A stretch of DNA of 64,000 nucleotides, from the NCBI GenBank assembly GCA_016124975.1, contig WGMP01000004.1:248001-312000 (forward strand), given 5' to 3'. Positions 43,025 to 51,394 of this stretch are shown piece after piece. A model generated the notes under the pieces. The model saw only the letters and a program-made list of their open reading frames with translations, was not told the origin of the DNA and made no database searches. This stretch comes from Phycisphaera sp. (GTDB taxonomy: Bacteria > Planctomycetota > Phycisphaerae > Phycisphaerales > SM1A02). Each line of letters starts with the position of its first letter. Position 1 is the first letter of the stretch. Both the position numbers and the translations under genes were made by a program.

Positions 43025-44290
43025 TCAGGCGCGGTCGCCCCCCTCGCCGCGCGCGCCATCCTCCGCGGCCACGGGGGGATCGGCATCGAGCGGCGCGCCC
43101 GCGGATCCCCCGCGCAGCACCGGCCAGCGGCGCTCGAGGTCGAGCCACGCATCATCACGGATTCGTGCCCGTATGTCCACCATGAGGCGTTGGAAGTGGC
43201 GGATGTTGTGGATGCTCAGGAGGGTCGGACCGAGCATCTCGTCAGCCATGAAGAGATGGCGCAGATAACCTCGCGAGAACCCCCCGCCGCACCCCAGGCA
43301 GTCGCAGGCGGGGTCGAGGGGCCCCTTGTCGAGCGCGTGGCAGGCGTTTCGGATCCGAAGCGGGCCCTCGGCGGTGAAGGCGTAGCCCTTCCTCCCGTTC
43401 CGCGTGGGGAGGACGCAGTCGAACATGTCGACCCCCGCGCGGACGGCCTCGAGGATGTCGCGCTCGTAGCCGACGCCCATCAGGTAGCGCGGGCGGTCGG
43501 CCGGCAGGAGCGGTGCGACCGCGCGGACCGTGGCATGGATCTCATCGGGGCTCTCCCCGACCGCCACGCCGCCGATCGCGAAGCCCGGCAGGTCGAAGGC
43601 GCACACCTGCTCGATCGATCGGCGCCTGAGCTCGAGGTCGGTGCCCCCTTGGACGATGCCGAAGAGCCCCTGGTCGGCGCGCGCGTGCGCAGCCACGCAC
43701 CGGCCGAGCCAGCGCGCGGTGCGGTCGATGGCCTCCTCGAGGCGCCTGCGGTGCTCTTCGGGCCTCGAACGGCGCTTGCGCGACATCTGCGGGTCGCTCG
43801 GCGGCGCCTCGGGTGCGCGCGCGGGCGGGCAGTCGTCGAACGCCATGATGATGTCGGCGCCGATCAGGTTCTGCACCTCGATCGAGCGCTCGGGCGTGAG
43901 GAGCAGCCTCGAGCCGTCGATGAACGAGCGGAACTCGACACCTTCCTCGCGCACCTTCGTCCCCTCCGACATCGACCACGCCTGGAAACCGCCCGAGTCG
44001 GTGAGGATGGGGCCGTCCCACCGCATGAACGCGTGCGAGCCGCCGAAGTGCGCCACGCGCTCGGCGGTCGGCCGCAGCATGAGGTGGTAGGCGTTGTTCA
44101 GGATGATCTGCGAGCCCGTCGAGCGGATCTGGTCGGGCGTCAGCCCCTTCATGGTCGCTGCCGTCGCGACGGGCATGAAGGCGGGCGTCTCAAAGGCGCC
44201 GTGCGGCGTCTCGACCGTGCCGAGCCGCGCCGCGCACGAGGCCGAGCGCGCGCGGACCGTGAAGCGGATCGCGTCAGCGCCGCGCGCCAT
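43025..44290 (-). CDS. tgt: tRNA-guanine (queuine-type) transglycosylase
   Basis: Tgt swaps guanine-34 for preQ1 in tRNAs with GUN anticodons. The 421-residue TIM-barrel enzyme has TPAFMPVATAATMKGL, ILNNAYHLMLRP, GPILTDSGGFQAWSM (catalytic Asp), ADIIMAFDDCPP, GIVQGGTDLELRR, GGVAVGESPDEI, LMGVGYERDILEAVRAGVDMFDCVLPTRNGR shown here as VDMFDCVLPTRNGR, and the zinc cluster CDCLGC with a downstream His. WSM replaces the usual FSL near the preQ1 pocket, and an insert with CPPARAPEAPPSD is extra. Its start lies inside the end of the rhomboid gene (17-base overlap). Confidence 0.95.
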   Translation of the reverse strand: MARGADAIRFTVRARSASCAARLGTVETPHGAFETPAFMPVATAATMKGLTPDQIRSTGSQIILNNAYHLMLRPTAERVAHFGGSHAFMRWDGPILTDSGGFQAWSMSEGTKVREEGVEFRSFIDGSRLLLTPERSIEVQNLIGADIIMAFDDCPPARAPEAPPSDPQMSRKRRSRPEEHRRRLEEAIDRTARWLGRCVAAHARADQGLFGIVQGGTDLELRRRSIEQVCAFDLPGFAIGGVAVGESPDEIHATVRAVAPLLPADRPRYLMGVGYERDILEAVRAGVDMFDCVLPTRNGRKGYAFTAEGPLRIRNACHALDKGPLDPACDCLGCGGGFSRGYLRHLFMADEMLGPTLLSIHNIRHFQRLMVDIRARIRDDAWLDLERRWPVLRGGSAGAPLDADPPVAAEDGARGEGGDRA

Positions 44291-45401
44291 CGGGCTTCCT
44301 TCCCGCGTCGGTGGCGTTGCGCAGCGTGGAGCGCTCGCGCTCTGTGAGCGCCCCGAGCCCCTGCTCGCGCACCTTGTCGAGGATGCGGTCGATCTCGCGG
44401 GTGTCCGCGACGCGTGCGGGCCTGAGCCGCCGGCCGAGCAGATCGAAGAAGTCGTCGAGAAGGTGCGGACGGCTCGCGATCCACCACCCCGCGATCGCGC
44501 CCCCGAGGTGCGCGGCCTCGCCGCCCGCGTTCTGCCCGGACGAGAGCAGCGTCCACACCGACAGCCCGATCAGGAAGAGCGCGAGGATGCGCAGCTTGAT
44601 GGGGAGGACGAAGAAGAGCATGATCTCCTCGTCGGGCGCGAGCCACGCCGCAGCGAGGATGATGCCGTAGACGCCCGCGCTCGCTCCGACGAGCGGCGTG
44701 TACGGGTCGCTCGAGAGAAGCCCCGGGATCGAGATGCCGCCTTCGGGCGCGAACGCGATGCCGAGCGCATTCAGGATGAGGAAGAGAAGCGCGCCCGTGA
44801 CCACGCTGAACCCGAAGATCGCAAGGAACCGCCTGCGGCCGAAGCGCTCCTCGACGATGCCTCCGAAGATCCACAGCCCCATCATGTTGAAGAAGAGGTG
44901 CGCGAGCCCCACGTGCAGGAAGCCATATCCGACGAAGCGCCAGAACTGGAGCCCATGCATCGATCCGTCTGGCTCGAGCGAGAAGATCGCCTGCGCCGTC
45001 GTGAACTGGAGCCACGCGCGCAGCGGCGAGACGAGGAGGTACTGCGCCTGCGCGATCGGATCGACCTGCAGCACGAACTCGGCGGGCATCCGCCCGGGAT
45101 AGACGAGGATGATGCCGACGCCCTGCTCGTTTGCGGGAAGTCGCACAGAGGTCGTCTCGCTCCGCGCGCGCCGAATGTCATTGAACGCCTCGACCTGCGC
45201 GGGGTTGACCTTCCACTCGCTGAGCTGGACGGGCACCTTGGGCAGCCGCTCGTCGATGAAGAAGACGAGGCAGCAGATGGCGATCAGGATCGAGTTCGCG
45301 GAGAGCGACCTGAGGCCCGCGAGCGGCGAGCGGCGCATGACGCGCGTGCGCGAACCTTTCGGCGGATTGCTGCGCGAGTAGTCCCTGTCCGAGATTCCCA
45401 T
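44274..45401 (-). CDS. Rhomboid-family intramembrane serine protease with a conserved C-terminal tail
   Basis: The 375-residue membrane protein has HVGLAHLFFNMMGLWIFGG (His168 and Asn172 of the HxxxN motif), the catalytic serine Ser241 in VGASAGVYG, and the catalytic histidine His298 in GEAAHLGGAIAGW. A soluble loop of about 80 residues lies between helix 1 and the core. The last 40 residues form a charged cytosolic tail, EIDRILDKVREQGLGALTER and onward, nearly the same as the tail of the site-2 protease gene immediately upstream. I recall such tails on Bacteroidetes-type rhomboids (DUF6576). The start lies nine bases from a TACACT box. It overlaps tgt by 17 bases. Confidence 0.9.
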   Translation of the reverse strand: MGISDRDYSRSNPPKGSRTRVMRRSPLAGLRSLSANSILIAICCLVFFIDERLPKVPVQLSEWKVNPAQVEAFNDIRRARSETTSVRLPANEQGVGIILVYPGRMPAEFVLQVDPIAQAQYLLVSPLRAWLQFTTAQAIFSLEPDGSMHGLQFWRFVGYGFLHVGLAHLFFNMMGLWIFGGIVEERFGRRRFLAIFGFSVVTGALLFLILNALGIAFAPEGGISIPGLLSSDPYTPLVGASAGVYGIILAAAWLAPDEEIMLFFVLPIKLRILALFLIGLSVWTLLSSGQNAGGEAAHLGGAIAGWWIASRPHLLDDFFDLLGRRLRPARVADTREIDRILDKVREQGLGALTERERSTLRNATDAGRKPDGARR

Positions 45402-45410
45402 CGGGCGCGG

Positions 45411-45416
45411 AGTGTA
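45411..45416 (-). promoter_or_regulatory. Putative -10 box (TACACT) of the rhomboid gene
   Basis: On the minus strand TACACT lies nine bases before the ATG at 45401, giving at most a 2-3 nt leader. It sits in the 49-bp gap after the site-2 protease gene, so rhomboid-tgt-yajC-secDF may have their own start. Confidence 0.3.
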
Positions 45417-45450
45417 GGGACTTCACGCAGGGCCGAAGGCGCCGCGCGCG

Positions 45451-46599
45451 TCAAACTCCGCGATCTCCCTTCGCCCCGCCCGCGCCTCCGTCGCGCTTGC
45501 GCGCCGTCTCGCGCGCGAGCACCTCGCGCTCGGACGCGGTGAGGCTGCCGATGCCCGATCGCGCGATCTTGTCGAGGATCGCGTCGATCTCGGCGTCGGC
45601 GTCGGGCGCGGGTTTCGTCGCACGCGCCGCTTGGCGCGCCGGCTTCGGCTCAGGTTCGCGCTCGGCGGCGAGTTCCTCCTCGAAGGCGGCGAGCTCCGCG
45701 GGGTCGGCCTCGAAGCCGAGCAGATCGCGCTCCTGGTCGATCTGCCGCACCGTGGTGTAGCAGACGATGCCGCCGAAGAGCGCGATCGCGAGAAGCATGG
45801 TGCTGTCCGAGGCGAGCGCCGCGATGCAGAGGATGAGCGCGCCCACGAGGCCGCTGCGGCACGCCGTGCGCATCGATCGGGCATAGCCGCGGCGTCGCCA
45901 GAGGACCGCCTGGAGGATCCTGCCTCCGTCGAGCGGGAACATCGGCAGCAGGTTGAAGACGAGGAGCAGCCACGCGATCGCGTTCGTCAGGAGGACGAGG
46001 ATCTCGAGCCACCCACCGAACGGCTCGGACAGCGCGCCGCCGAAGATCCCGCCCCCCGTCCCGAGCCCTGGGTCGACACGCTGGAACATCTCCCCGAGAT
46101 CGAATGGATCGGGAATGGCGACGCCAAACCAGTGTCCCGTGCGGAGCCCGATGAGCGGCGTGAGCACCGCCATGATGGCGATGTTCACGAGCGGCCCGCC
46201 GAGCGCGGTCCAGAGATGGGCCCGCGGCCGCGCAGGCGGCTCGCACGAGGCGAGCCCGCCGAGCGGCCAGAGCAGCACCTCGTCGGCACGGCCTCCCACG
46301 GCCCTGCACGCCGCGCAGTGGCCGAACTCATGGAGGAGGATCACGCCGAAGAGCGCCCCGAGGCCGAGCAGGGTCGGCGCGAGGCCGAACGCCCCGCCGC
46401 CGCCCGCGGCCGCGGCGCGAGCGATCATCGCGAGCACGAAGACCAGGAAGAAGACATGCAGCCTGACGCTGATCCCTGCGACGCGGAAGATCGGAAACGA
46501 CCACGACATGGGGTCGTTGAAGCTGGGCTTGGTGCCGCGCCAGTCGCCTCCGAAGCCGACGGGCCGCACGCGCTCGTCGGGTTCCTCCCACGCGCTCAT
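45451..46599 (-). CDS. Site-2 protease family (M50) intramembrane zinc metalloprotease with rhomboid-like tail
   Basis: The 382-residue polytopic protein has the zinc motif HEFGH (residues 90-94) in a membrane helix and the third-ligand segment NLLPMFPLDGGRIL (216-229, Asp224), defining the S2P/SpoIVFB-like fold. There is no PDZ domain. Such enzymes cleave membrane-bound regulators or leftover peptides. The charged C-terminal tail starting EIDAILDKIARSGIGSLTAS at residue 337 matches the tail of the neighbouring rhomboid protease, although the two catalytic cores are unrelated. The start at 46599 overlaps the NUDIX stop by four bases. The longer open frame upstream is Arg-rich shadow. Confidence 0.88.
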   Translation of the reverse strand: MSAWEEPDERVRPVGFGGDWRGTKPSFNDPMSWSFPIFRVAGISVRLHVFFLVFVLAMIARAAAAGGGGAFGLAPTLLGLGALFGVILLHEFGHCAACRAVGGRADEVLLWPLGGLASCEPPARPRAHLWTALGGPLVNIAIMAVLTPLIGLRTGHWFGVAIPDPFDLGEMFQRVDPGLGTGGGIFGGALSEPFGGWLEILVLLTNAIAWLLLVFNLLPMFPLDGGRILQAVLWRRRGYARSMRTACRSGLVGALILCIAALASDSTMLLAIALFGGIVCYTTVRQIDQERDLLGFEADPAELAAFEEELAAEREPEPKPARQAARATKPAPDADAEIDAILDKIARSGIGSLTASEREVLARETARKRDGGAGGAKGDRGV

Positions 46600-47198
46600 C
46601 GGCGCACCTCGGCGTCGGCTTCGTCCGAGTCGAACGGAGCCTCGACGGCGAGCCCGATGGGGCGCGACCGCGCAGCGACCGTCCACAGGAGGTAGGCGCC
46701 AAGGGTCTTCCCGTCCTCGACGAGGCCCTGCGCAATCAAGGCTGCGAGTTCGTCCCGCGTCAGGAGCACCACCTCGAGGTCCTCGCCCGGCTCGGGCCTC
46801 GGCGGAACGGGGCGGAGGCCCCACGCAAGGAACACATGCATGCGCTCGTCGGTGAAGCCAGGCGATGTAAAGAACGCGCCAAGGGGTTCGATCGCATCCG
46901 CGCTGTAGCCCGTCTCTTCCTCGAGTTCGCGCAGGGCGGCGGCGCGCGGCTCCTCGCCGCGCTCGAGCTTGCCCGCGCAGAACTCGAGCAGCTGGCGGCC
47001 GACGGCGATCCGCCTGTTCCGCACGAGCACGAGCCTACCGTCGTCGCGGACAGCGACCACGGTCACGGCCCCGGGATGACGCACGACATCCTTGACCACG
47101 GCGCGTCCCGCGGAGGCGGTGGTCCACCGCTCGACCCTGAAGACGGGTCCCTCGTGCGTGACCGTGACTTGCGGTTCGGGTATCACTGCCCCGATCAT
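46596..47198 (-). CDS. NUDIX hydrolase, ADP-ribose pyrophosphatase-like
   Basis: The 200-residue protein carries a complete NUDIX box from Gly76 to Tyr98 (GKLERGEEP, then RELEEETGY), preceded by AVTVVAVRDDGRLVLVRNRR and followed by FFTSPGFTDERMHVFLAW, a pattern typical of ADP-ribose/nucleoside-diphosphate-sugar pyrophosphatases of the NudF type. A helical C-terminal part follows. It would clear toxic or signalling nucleotides. It heads a likely operon with the S2P, rhomboid, tgt, yajC and secDF genes. Its ATG is only six bases from the divergent mlaF ATG and has no visible ribosome site. A TTG/GTG or internal start is possible. Confidence 0.87.
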   Translation of the reverse strand: MIGAVIPEPQVTVTHEGPVFRVERWTTASAGRAVVKDVVRHPGAVTVVAVRDDGRLVLVRNRRIAVGRQLLEFCAGKLERGEEPRAAALRELEEETGYSADAIEPLGAFFTSPGFTDERMHVFLAWGLRPVPPRPEPGEDLEVVLLTRDELAALIAQGLVEDGKTLGAYLLWTVAARSRPIGLAVEAPFDSDEADAEVRR

Positions 47199-47204
47199 AC
47201 TTCG

Positions 47205-48143
47205 ATGCCGACCGCCGAGCGACACTCCCCGCCACCTTCCGCCGCGCCCGATGGGCAGGCCGATGCGCCCGTGCGGGTCGAGGGGCTGGTGAAGAGTTTC
47301 GGCAGGCAGCGCGTCCTCCGCGGCGTCACGCTCTCGTTTCCTCGCGGACGCACGACGGTGGTGCTCGGACCGTCGGGTTGCGGCAAGAGCGTGCTCCTGA
47401 AGCATCTCATCGGTCTCCTGCGGCCCGATGCGGGAAGCGTCCATTACGAAGGCGTGCGGGTGGACCTCCTCTCGGAGCGGAAGCTCGGGGCCGTGCGCCG
47501 CGAGTTCGGGTTCCTGTTCCAGCAGGGCGCGCTCTTCGACTCGATGACGGTGCGGGAGAACATTGCGTTTCCGCTGCGCGAGCTCGAGGGACACGAGAGC
47601 CCGGGCGAGGAGGACCGCGTGCGGCGCGTCCTGCGTCTCGTCGGACTTGAGGAGACCATCGAGAAGTACCCGTCCGAGCTGTCGGGCGGACAGCAGAAGC
47701 GCGTGGCGCTTGCGCGCGCGATCGTCCTCGGCCCAAAGGTCATCCTCTACGACGAGCCGACGACCGGCCTCGACCCGATCCGCTCCGATGTGATCAACGA
47801 ACTGATCCTCAAGCTCGAGCACGAGCTCAAGGTGACGAGCATCGTGGTGACGCACGACCTCGCGAGCGCCTTCAAGGTTGCCGACCACATGGTCATGCTC
47901 CACGAGGGACAGGTCGTCGCCGAGGGAAGCCCCGAGGAATTCCGGGCCTCCACGAATCCCGTGGTGGCACGGTTCCTTCGCGGCGAGGCGAGCGACGACG
48001 AACTGAAGGCGATCCGCGAGGTGACATCCGCGAATGTCGACGCGGCGCGGACGAAGGGCGCGGACGGCTTCGGGGCCCCGCGCAACGATGGCGAGCGCGC
48101 GCCCGGCAAGCGCCGGACGGGTGCAAGTGGAGGTGAATCGTGA
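47205..48143 (+). CDS. mlaF: MlaF-like ABC transporter ATP-binding protein
   Basis: MlaF powers MCE-type phospholipid transport. In this 312-residue protein Walker A is GPSGCGKS (55-62), the Q-loop is FLFQQGALFDSMTVRENIAF, the signature is ELSGGQQKRVALARAI (158-173), Walker B is VILYDEPTTGLDP (179-191), and the H-loop is VVTHDL. FDSMTVRENIAFPLRE is characteristic of MlaF/Ttg2A. A C-terminal extension of about 45 residues (after VVARFLRGEASDDE) is polar and basic. The gene overlaps mlaD (GTGA) and lacks an adjacent mlaE; the permease is at 32726. Confidence 0.93.
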   Translation: MPTAERHSPPPSAAPDGQADAPVRVEGLVKSFGRQRVLRGVTLSFPRGRTTVVLGPSGCGKSVLLKHLIGLLRPDAGSVHYEGVRVDLLSERKLGAVRREFGFLFQQGALFDSMTVRENIAFPLRELEGHESPGEEDRVRRVLRLVGLEETIEKYPSELSGGQQKRVALARAIVLGPKVILYDEPTTGLDPIRSDVINELILKLEHELKVTSIVVTHDLASAFKVADHMVMLHEGQVVAEGSPEEFRASTNPVVARFLRGEASDDELKAIREVTSANVDAARTKGADGFGAPRNDGERAPGKRRTGASGGES

Positions 48144-49147
48144 GAGAACGCGTGCGCAACGTGCTCGTCGGAATCTGCACCATCGGCGCCCTCGGAAGCG
48201 CGGGCGCGATGCTCTTCCTCTTCGGGGAGATCGAGCCGTTCTTCGCCAACCGCTGGCAGATGCAGGTCGCGCTCAACGAGGCGGGCGGGCTCCGCAAGGG
48301 AAGCCTCGTCACGCTGAACGGCGTGCCGATCGGCGCGATCGAGCGGGTCGAGATCTGGGGCGATCGCGAGCGCCCCGTGCTCGTCGTCGCGGGCATCGAC
48401 GAGAAGGCGCGGATCCCCGAACCGAGCACGCCGAGCATCCAATCGTCGCTCCTCGGCTCGGGCGCGCGGCTCGAGTTCACGGCGGAGCTTCCGCTGCGCG
48501 ATCCCGTGCAGCACTACAGGACCGATGGATCGGTGACGCTCAAGGGTCGCTCGCAGTCGTTCGACGAGCGCATCATCGAGCAGCTCGACCTCCGCGTGCA
48601 GCCGATCGTGAAGACCTTCGACGAGATCGGCGTCCTCGCCAAGAACCTCAACGCGCTTGTCGAGGCGCCCGCGGAAGGCGCGGCGCCCGACCCCGAGAGC
48701 GTGCGCGGCGCGATCCGCAGGCTCAACCAGACCCTCGCGACCGCCGAGGGCGCGCTGGCGAGCGCGCAATCGTGGCTCGACGACGAGCAGCTCCGCACCG
48801 ATATCCGCGACACGGCGCACGGCGCGAGCGAGCTGATGCGCGACGCGACCATCACCGCGAACAGGATCGGCGCGCTCGCCGACTCGCTCGCGAAGGACGC
48901 AGACGAGCTGAAGGCGGGCGCCCTGCCCGTCCTCGACCGCGCGGCGTCCGCGCTCGACGAGCTCAACAGGCTCGTGAACGCGGCCCGTACGGGCGACGGC
49001 ACGGTCGGCCGGCTCGTGAACGACCCCGCGCTCTACGAGGGGCTCGCAGACGCGGCGAAGCGGCTTGACGATGCGCTCGTCAAGCTGAATCTCCTGCTTG
49101 ACAAGGTCCGCGCCGAGGGAATCGGCGTCGAGCTGTTTGGAGAGTGA
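48140..49147 (+). CDS. mlaD: MCE-domain lipid-transport protein MlaD
   Basis: MlaD-type proteins form a hexameric, lipid-carrying ring anchored in the inner membrane. The 335-residue product has an N-terminal helix (VLVGICTIGALGSAGAMLFLFG), one MCE domain (about 40-140: LNEAGGLRKGSLVTLNGVPIG, VEIWGDRERPVLVVAGID, QSSLLGSGARLEF), then a long helical region (about 150-330) with coiled-coil character ending LVKLNLLLDKVRAEG. This resembles the tube-forming tails of longer MCE proteins. GTG start with GGAGGT five bases upstream overlaps the mlaF stop. A bidirectional terminator follows. Confidence 0.9.
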   Translation: MRERVRNVLVGICTIGALGSAGAMLFLFGEIEPFFANRWQMQVALNEAGGLRKGSLVTLNGVPIGAIERVEIWGDRERPVLVVAGIDEKARIPEPSTPSIQSSLLGSGARLEFTAELPLRDPVQHYRTDGSVTLKGRSQSFDERIIEQLDLRVQPIVKTFDEIGVLAKNLNALVEAPAEGAAPDPESVRGAIRRLNQTLATAEGALASAQSWLDDEQLRTDIRDTAHGASELMRDATITANRIGALADSLAKDADELKAGALPVLDRAASALDELNRLVNAARTGDGTVGRLVNDPALYEGLADAAKRLDDALVKLNLLLDKVRAEGIGVELFGE

Positions 49148-49183
49148 CGCGCGGCGCGTTCGCAGCCGAAAGCACCAAAAAGA

Positions 49184-49218
49184 GAACGCGCCCCGCAATG
49201 CGGGGCGCGTTCCGGTTT
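49184..49218. terminator. Bidirectional terminator between mlaD and the OmpA-family gene
   Basis: Perfect 13-bp stem GAACGCGCCCCGC (49184-49196) with GCGGGGCGCGTTC (49200-49212), loop AAT. GGTTTT follows on the plus strand and CTTTTTGG follows on the minus strand, so it can end both converging transcripts. Confidence 0.88.
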
Positions 49219-49265
49219 TCCGGCGCGTGGCAGCTCACCGCCACGCATTGCGTTCAATCAGCGCA

Positions 49266-49928
49266 TCAAGAGTCGACGATCGCGATCTCGACGCGGCGCG
49301 ACTCCTTCTTGGTCTTGCGCGGCTGGTGCGGGCCGAACGAGGAGTACTCGATGCGGGAGTCCTTGACGCCCTTCGAGATCACATACTCGCCGACGCTGAA
49401 GGCGCGCTCGAAGCCGAGGTGGTAGTTCGTCTTGAACCCGCTCTTCCTGATCGGGTCGGTGTCGGTGAAGCCCGCGAGGCGGAGCTGGTTGTTCGGATAG
49501 TTCTTGTTGATCTCGCTCACGACCTTGTCGAGCGTGCGCTTCGCCTCGGGCCGCAGCGTGGCCTTGCCCGAATCGAAGAGGACATCGCCCTCGATGGTGA
49601 GGACGATCGTGCCGTCGCGGTCCTCTGCGGTCACGCCCGCGGGGAGGTCCATTTCCGGGCCAGGCGAGACGGGCGTCGCAGCAACGGCGGGCGGCATCTC
49701 GTTGAGCCTGCCCTGCAGCGAGCTGTTCTCCATCTCGAGGCGACGGCGCTCGGCCTCGCTCGACTCGAGCGCGCCACGGGCCTCGTCGCGCTGCATGGCA
49801 AGCTGCGCATTCTCCTCGCGCAGCATGGAGACTTCGTCCTTCTGCGCGCTGTTGCAACCTGCGAGGAAACCGCTGGCGGCGATGGCCGCAAGCAGGACGG
49901 AACGGTAATGACGGAACTTGCCGGACAT
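49266..49928 (-). CDS. OmpA-family lipoprotein with coiled coil
   Basis: The 220-residue protein has a lipoprotein signal ending FLAGC (Cys25), a coiled-coil spacer (about 30-75: SMLREENAQLAMQRDEARGA, LEMENSSLQGRL), then an OmpA-like domain (IEGDVLFDSGKATLRPEAKR, NNQLRLAGFTDTDPIRKSG, LGFERAFSVGEYVISKG, and the closing SRRVEIAIVDS). The Asp of GFTDTDP corresponds to the diaminopimelate-binding Asp. The usual Arg is replaced around ERAFSV, so peptidoglycan binding may be altered. GGAAGGG lies nine bases before the start. It is a shorter relative of the protein at 28444. Confidence 0.87.
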   Translation of the reverse strand: MSGKFRHYRSVLLAAIAASGFLAGCNSAQKDEVSMLREENAQLAMQRDEARGALESSEAERRRLEMENSSLQGRLNEMPPAVAATPVSPGPEMDLPAGVTAEDRDGTIVLTIEGDVLFDSGKATLRPEAKRTLDKVVSEINKNYPNNQLRLAGFTDTDPIRKSGFKTNYHLGFERAFSVGEYVISKGVKDSRIEYSSFGPHQPRKTKKESRRVEIAIVDS

Positions 49929-50009
49929 GGCGGTGGCATCCCTTCCAGAGGAGAGGCGAGCGGGCGCCCGAGGATCCGTCCTCGGAAACTGCGGCCGCGC
50001 GGGCGCATT

Positions 50010-51359
50010 TCAGCGTCGATCGCTCGGCCGCGCAAGTTGTGCGGGCGAGGATCTCCGCGGATTTTCCGCGCCAGAACCGTCTTGCTCGAGCCCGTGGCCG
50101 AGATACGGATCGAGCGCGGGAATCGCGCGGAGCGCGCCGTGGATGCCCTCGTAGAAGAGATCGATGCCCGCGACCACGGGCCCGCGCGCGACGACGAAGA
50201 GGATCGCGGCGGCCGCAAGGTGCGGCCCGAACGGGATTTCCCGTCGGAACACCCCGGAGAACCGCCGCAGGACGAGGCTCGCGATCGCCCAGACAAGCGA
50301 GATGAAGACCGCCACGAAGAAGGCGAGGAGCGCGATCTTCCACCCGAACACGGCGCCGACCGCAGCCTGGAGGTGGACATCACCCATGCCCATCGCCTCG
50401 CGGCCGAAGGCGAGCGATCCGAGGATCCGCACCGCGATGACGAGCCCGCCGCCGACGATCCAGCCGAGCATCGAGCCGCCGAGGAGCGTCATGGGCTGGC
50501 AGACCGTGTCGCTCGAGGTGTATCCGAGGAGCGCCGCCACGACGCAGGCGATCCCTGCCCCCGCGAGCCCCGGCAAGAGGAACGCCATCTCGACCACCAT
50601 CTCGCGCCGCGCATGGGGGTAGGCCGCGCCGTCGTCGCCCTCGCCGACATAGTCGTCCCAGTCGGAGAAGCTGCGTCTGAGCTTCCCCGTCGCGAGGAGC
50701 CAGCGCGAGACGCCGAGCCCAAGGAGCATGCCCACGGCCGCGAATGCCACCGTCCAGCTCACGGGCGGGATCGGCAGCGCGTCGCGCAGGTTGCGCGCCT
50801 CGGGAAGGAAGCCCTGCACGGTCCACCCGACGAAGGCCACCACGGTGACCGCCGTCGGGATCTCGACGGGGATCAGCATGGTGCGCGCGTCGATGATGGT
50901 CATGGCGATCAGGCCCGAGATCGCGATGACGACCACGGTGAACGCAGGCCAACTGCGCGCGAAGCCTTGCAGATGCCACCACGGGCTCGCAGCGTCGTGG
51001 AAGAGCCCGTTCACGCCGCGGTCAAGCGGCGCGTAGAGGATCAGGAAGACGGCCGCGAACAGGACCCCGACGAAGAGCTCGATGAGCGGATACTGGGGGC
51101 TGATGCGCGCGCGGCAGGCGCTGCAGCGCCCGCGGAGCCTGATCCACCCGAGGACGGGGATGTTCTCGTGCCACTTCAGCCGATGGCCGCAGAGGGGGCA
51201 TCGCGATGGCGGCACGACGACCGACTGCCCCGTCGGGAGCCGCCACACGAGCACATTCAGGAAGCTTCCCGCGCAGGCCCCGAAGGCGAACGCGAACATT
51301 GCGCCCACGAGCGTCGGCGCCCAGATCGAGAGGAAGAGGCTGGTGTCGTGCGGGGACAT
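50010..51359 (-). CDS. Type 4 prepilin peptidase with an extra membrane region
   Basis: The A24 aspartic protease cleaves and may N-methylate type IV prepilin-like signals. The 449-residue chain has the N-terminal methylase-type domain with two CxxC pairs (Cys54/57 and Cys79/82, in CPLCGHRLKWHENIPVLGW and CSACRARISPQYPLIELFVG) and the two catalytic aspartates, Asp157 in TIIDARTMLIP and Asp327 in GMGDVHLQ. Normal family members are about 230-290 residues with roughly 60 residues between the aspartates. Here the gap is 170 residues and includes a hydrophilic loop (about 223-260) and additional helices. No pilin genes are nearby. Confidence 0.9.
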   Translation of the reverse strand: MSPHDTSLFLSIWAPTLVGAMFAFAFGACAGSFLNVLVWRLPTGQSVVVPPSRCPLCGHRLKWHENIPVLGWIRLRGRCSACRARISPQYPLIELFVGVLFAAVFLILYAPLDRGVNGLFHDAASPWWHLQGFARSWPAFTVVVIAISGLIAMTIIDARTMLIPVEIPTAVTVVAFVGWTVQGFLPEARNLRDALPIPPVSWTVAFAAVGMLLGLGVSRWLLATGKLRRSFSDWDDYVGEGDDGAAYPHARREMVVEMAFLLPGLAGAGIACVVAALLGYTSSDTVCQPMTLLGGSMLGWIVGGGLVIAVRILGSLAFGREAMGMGDVHLQAAVGAVFGWKIALLAFFVAVFISLVWAIASLVLRRFSGVFRREIPFGPHLAAAAILFVVARGPVVAGIDLFYEGIHGALRAIPALDPYLGHGLEQDGSGAENPRRSSPAQLARPSDRR

Positions 51360-51394
51360 CGCGGCGAGGCGGTCATGCGCGCGGGCGTGCCGCG

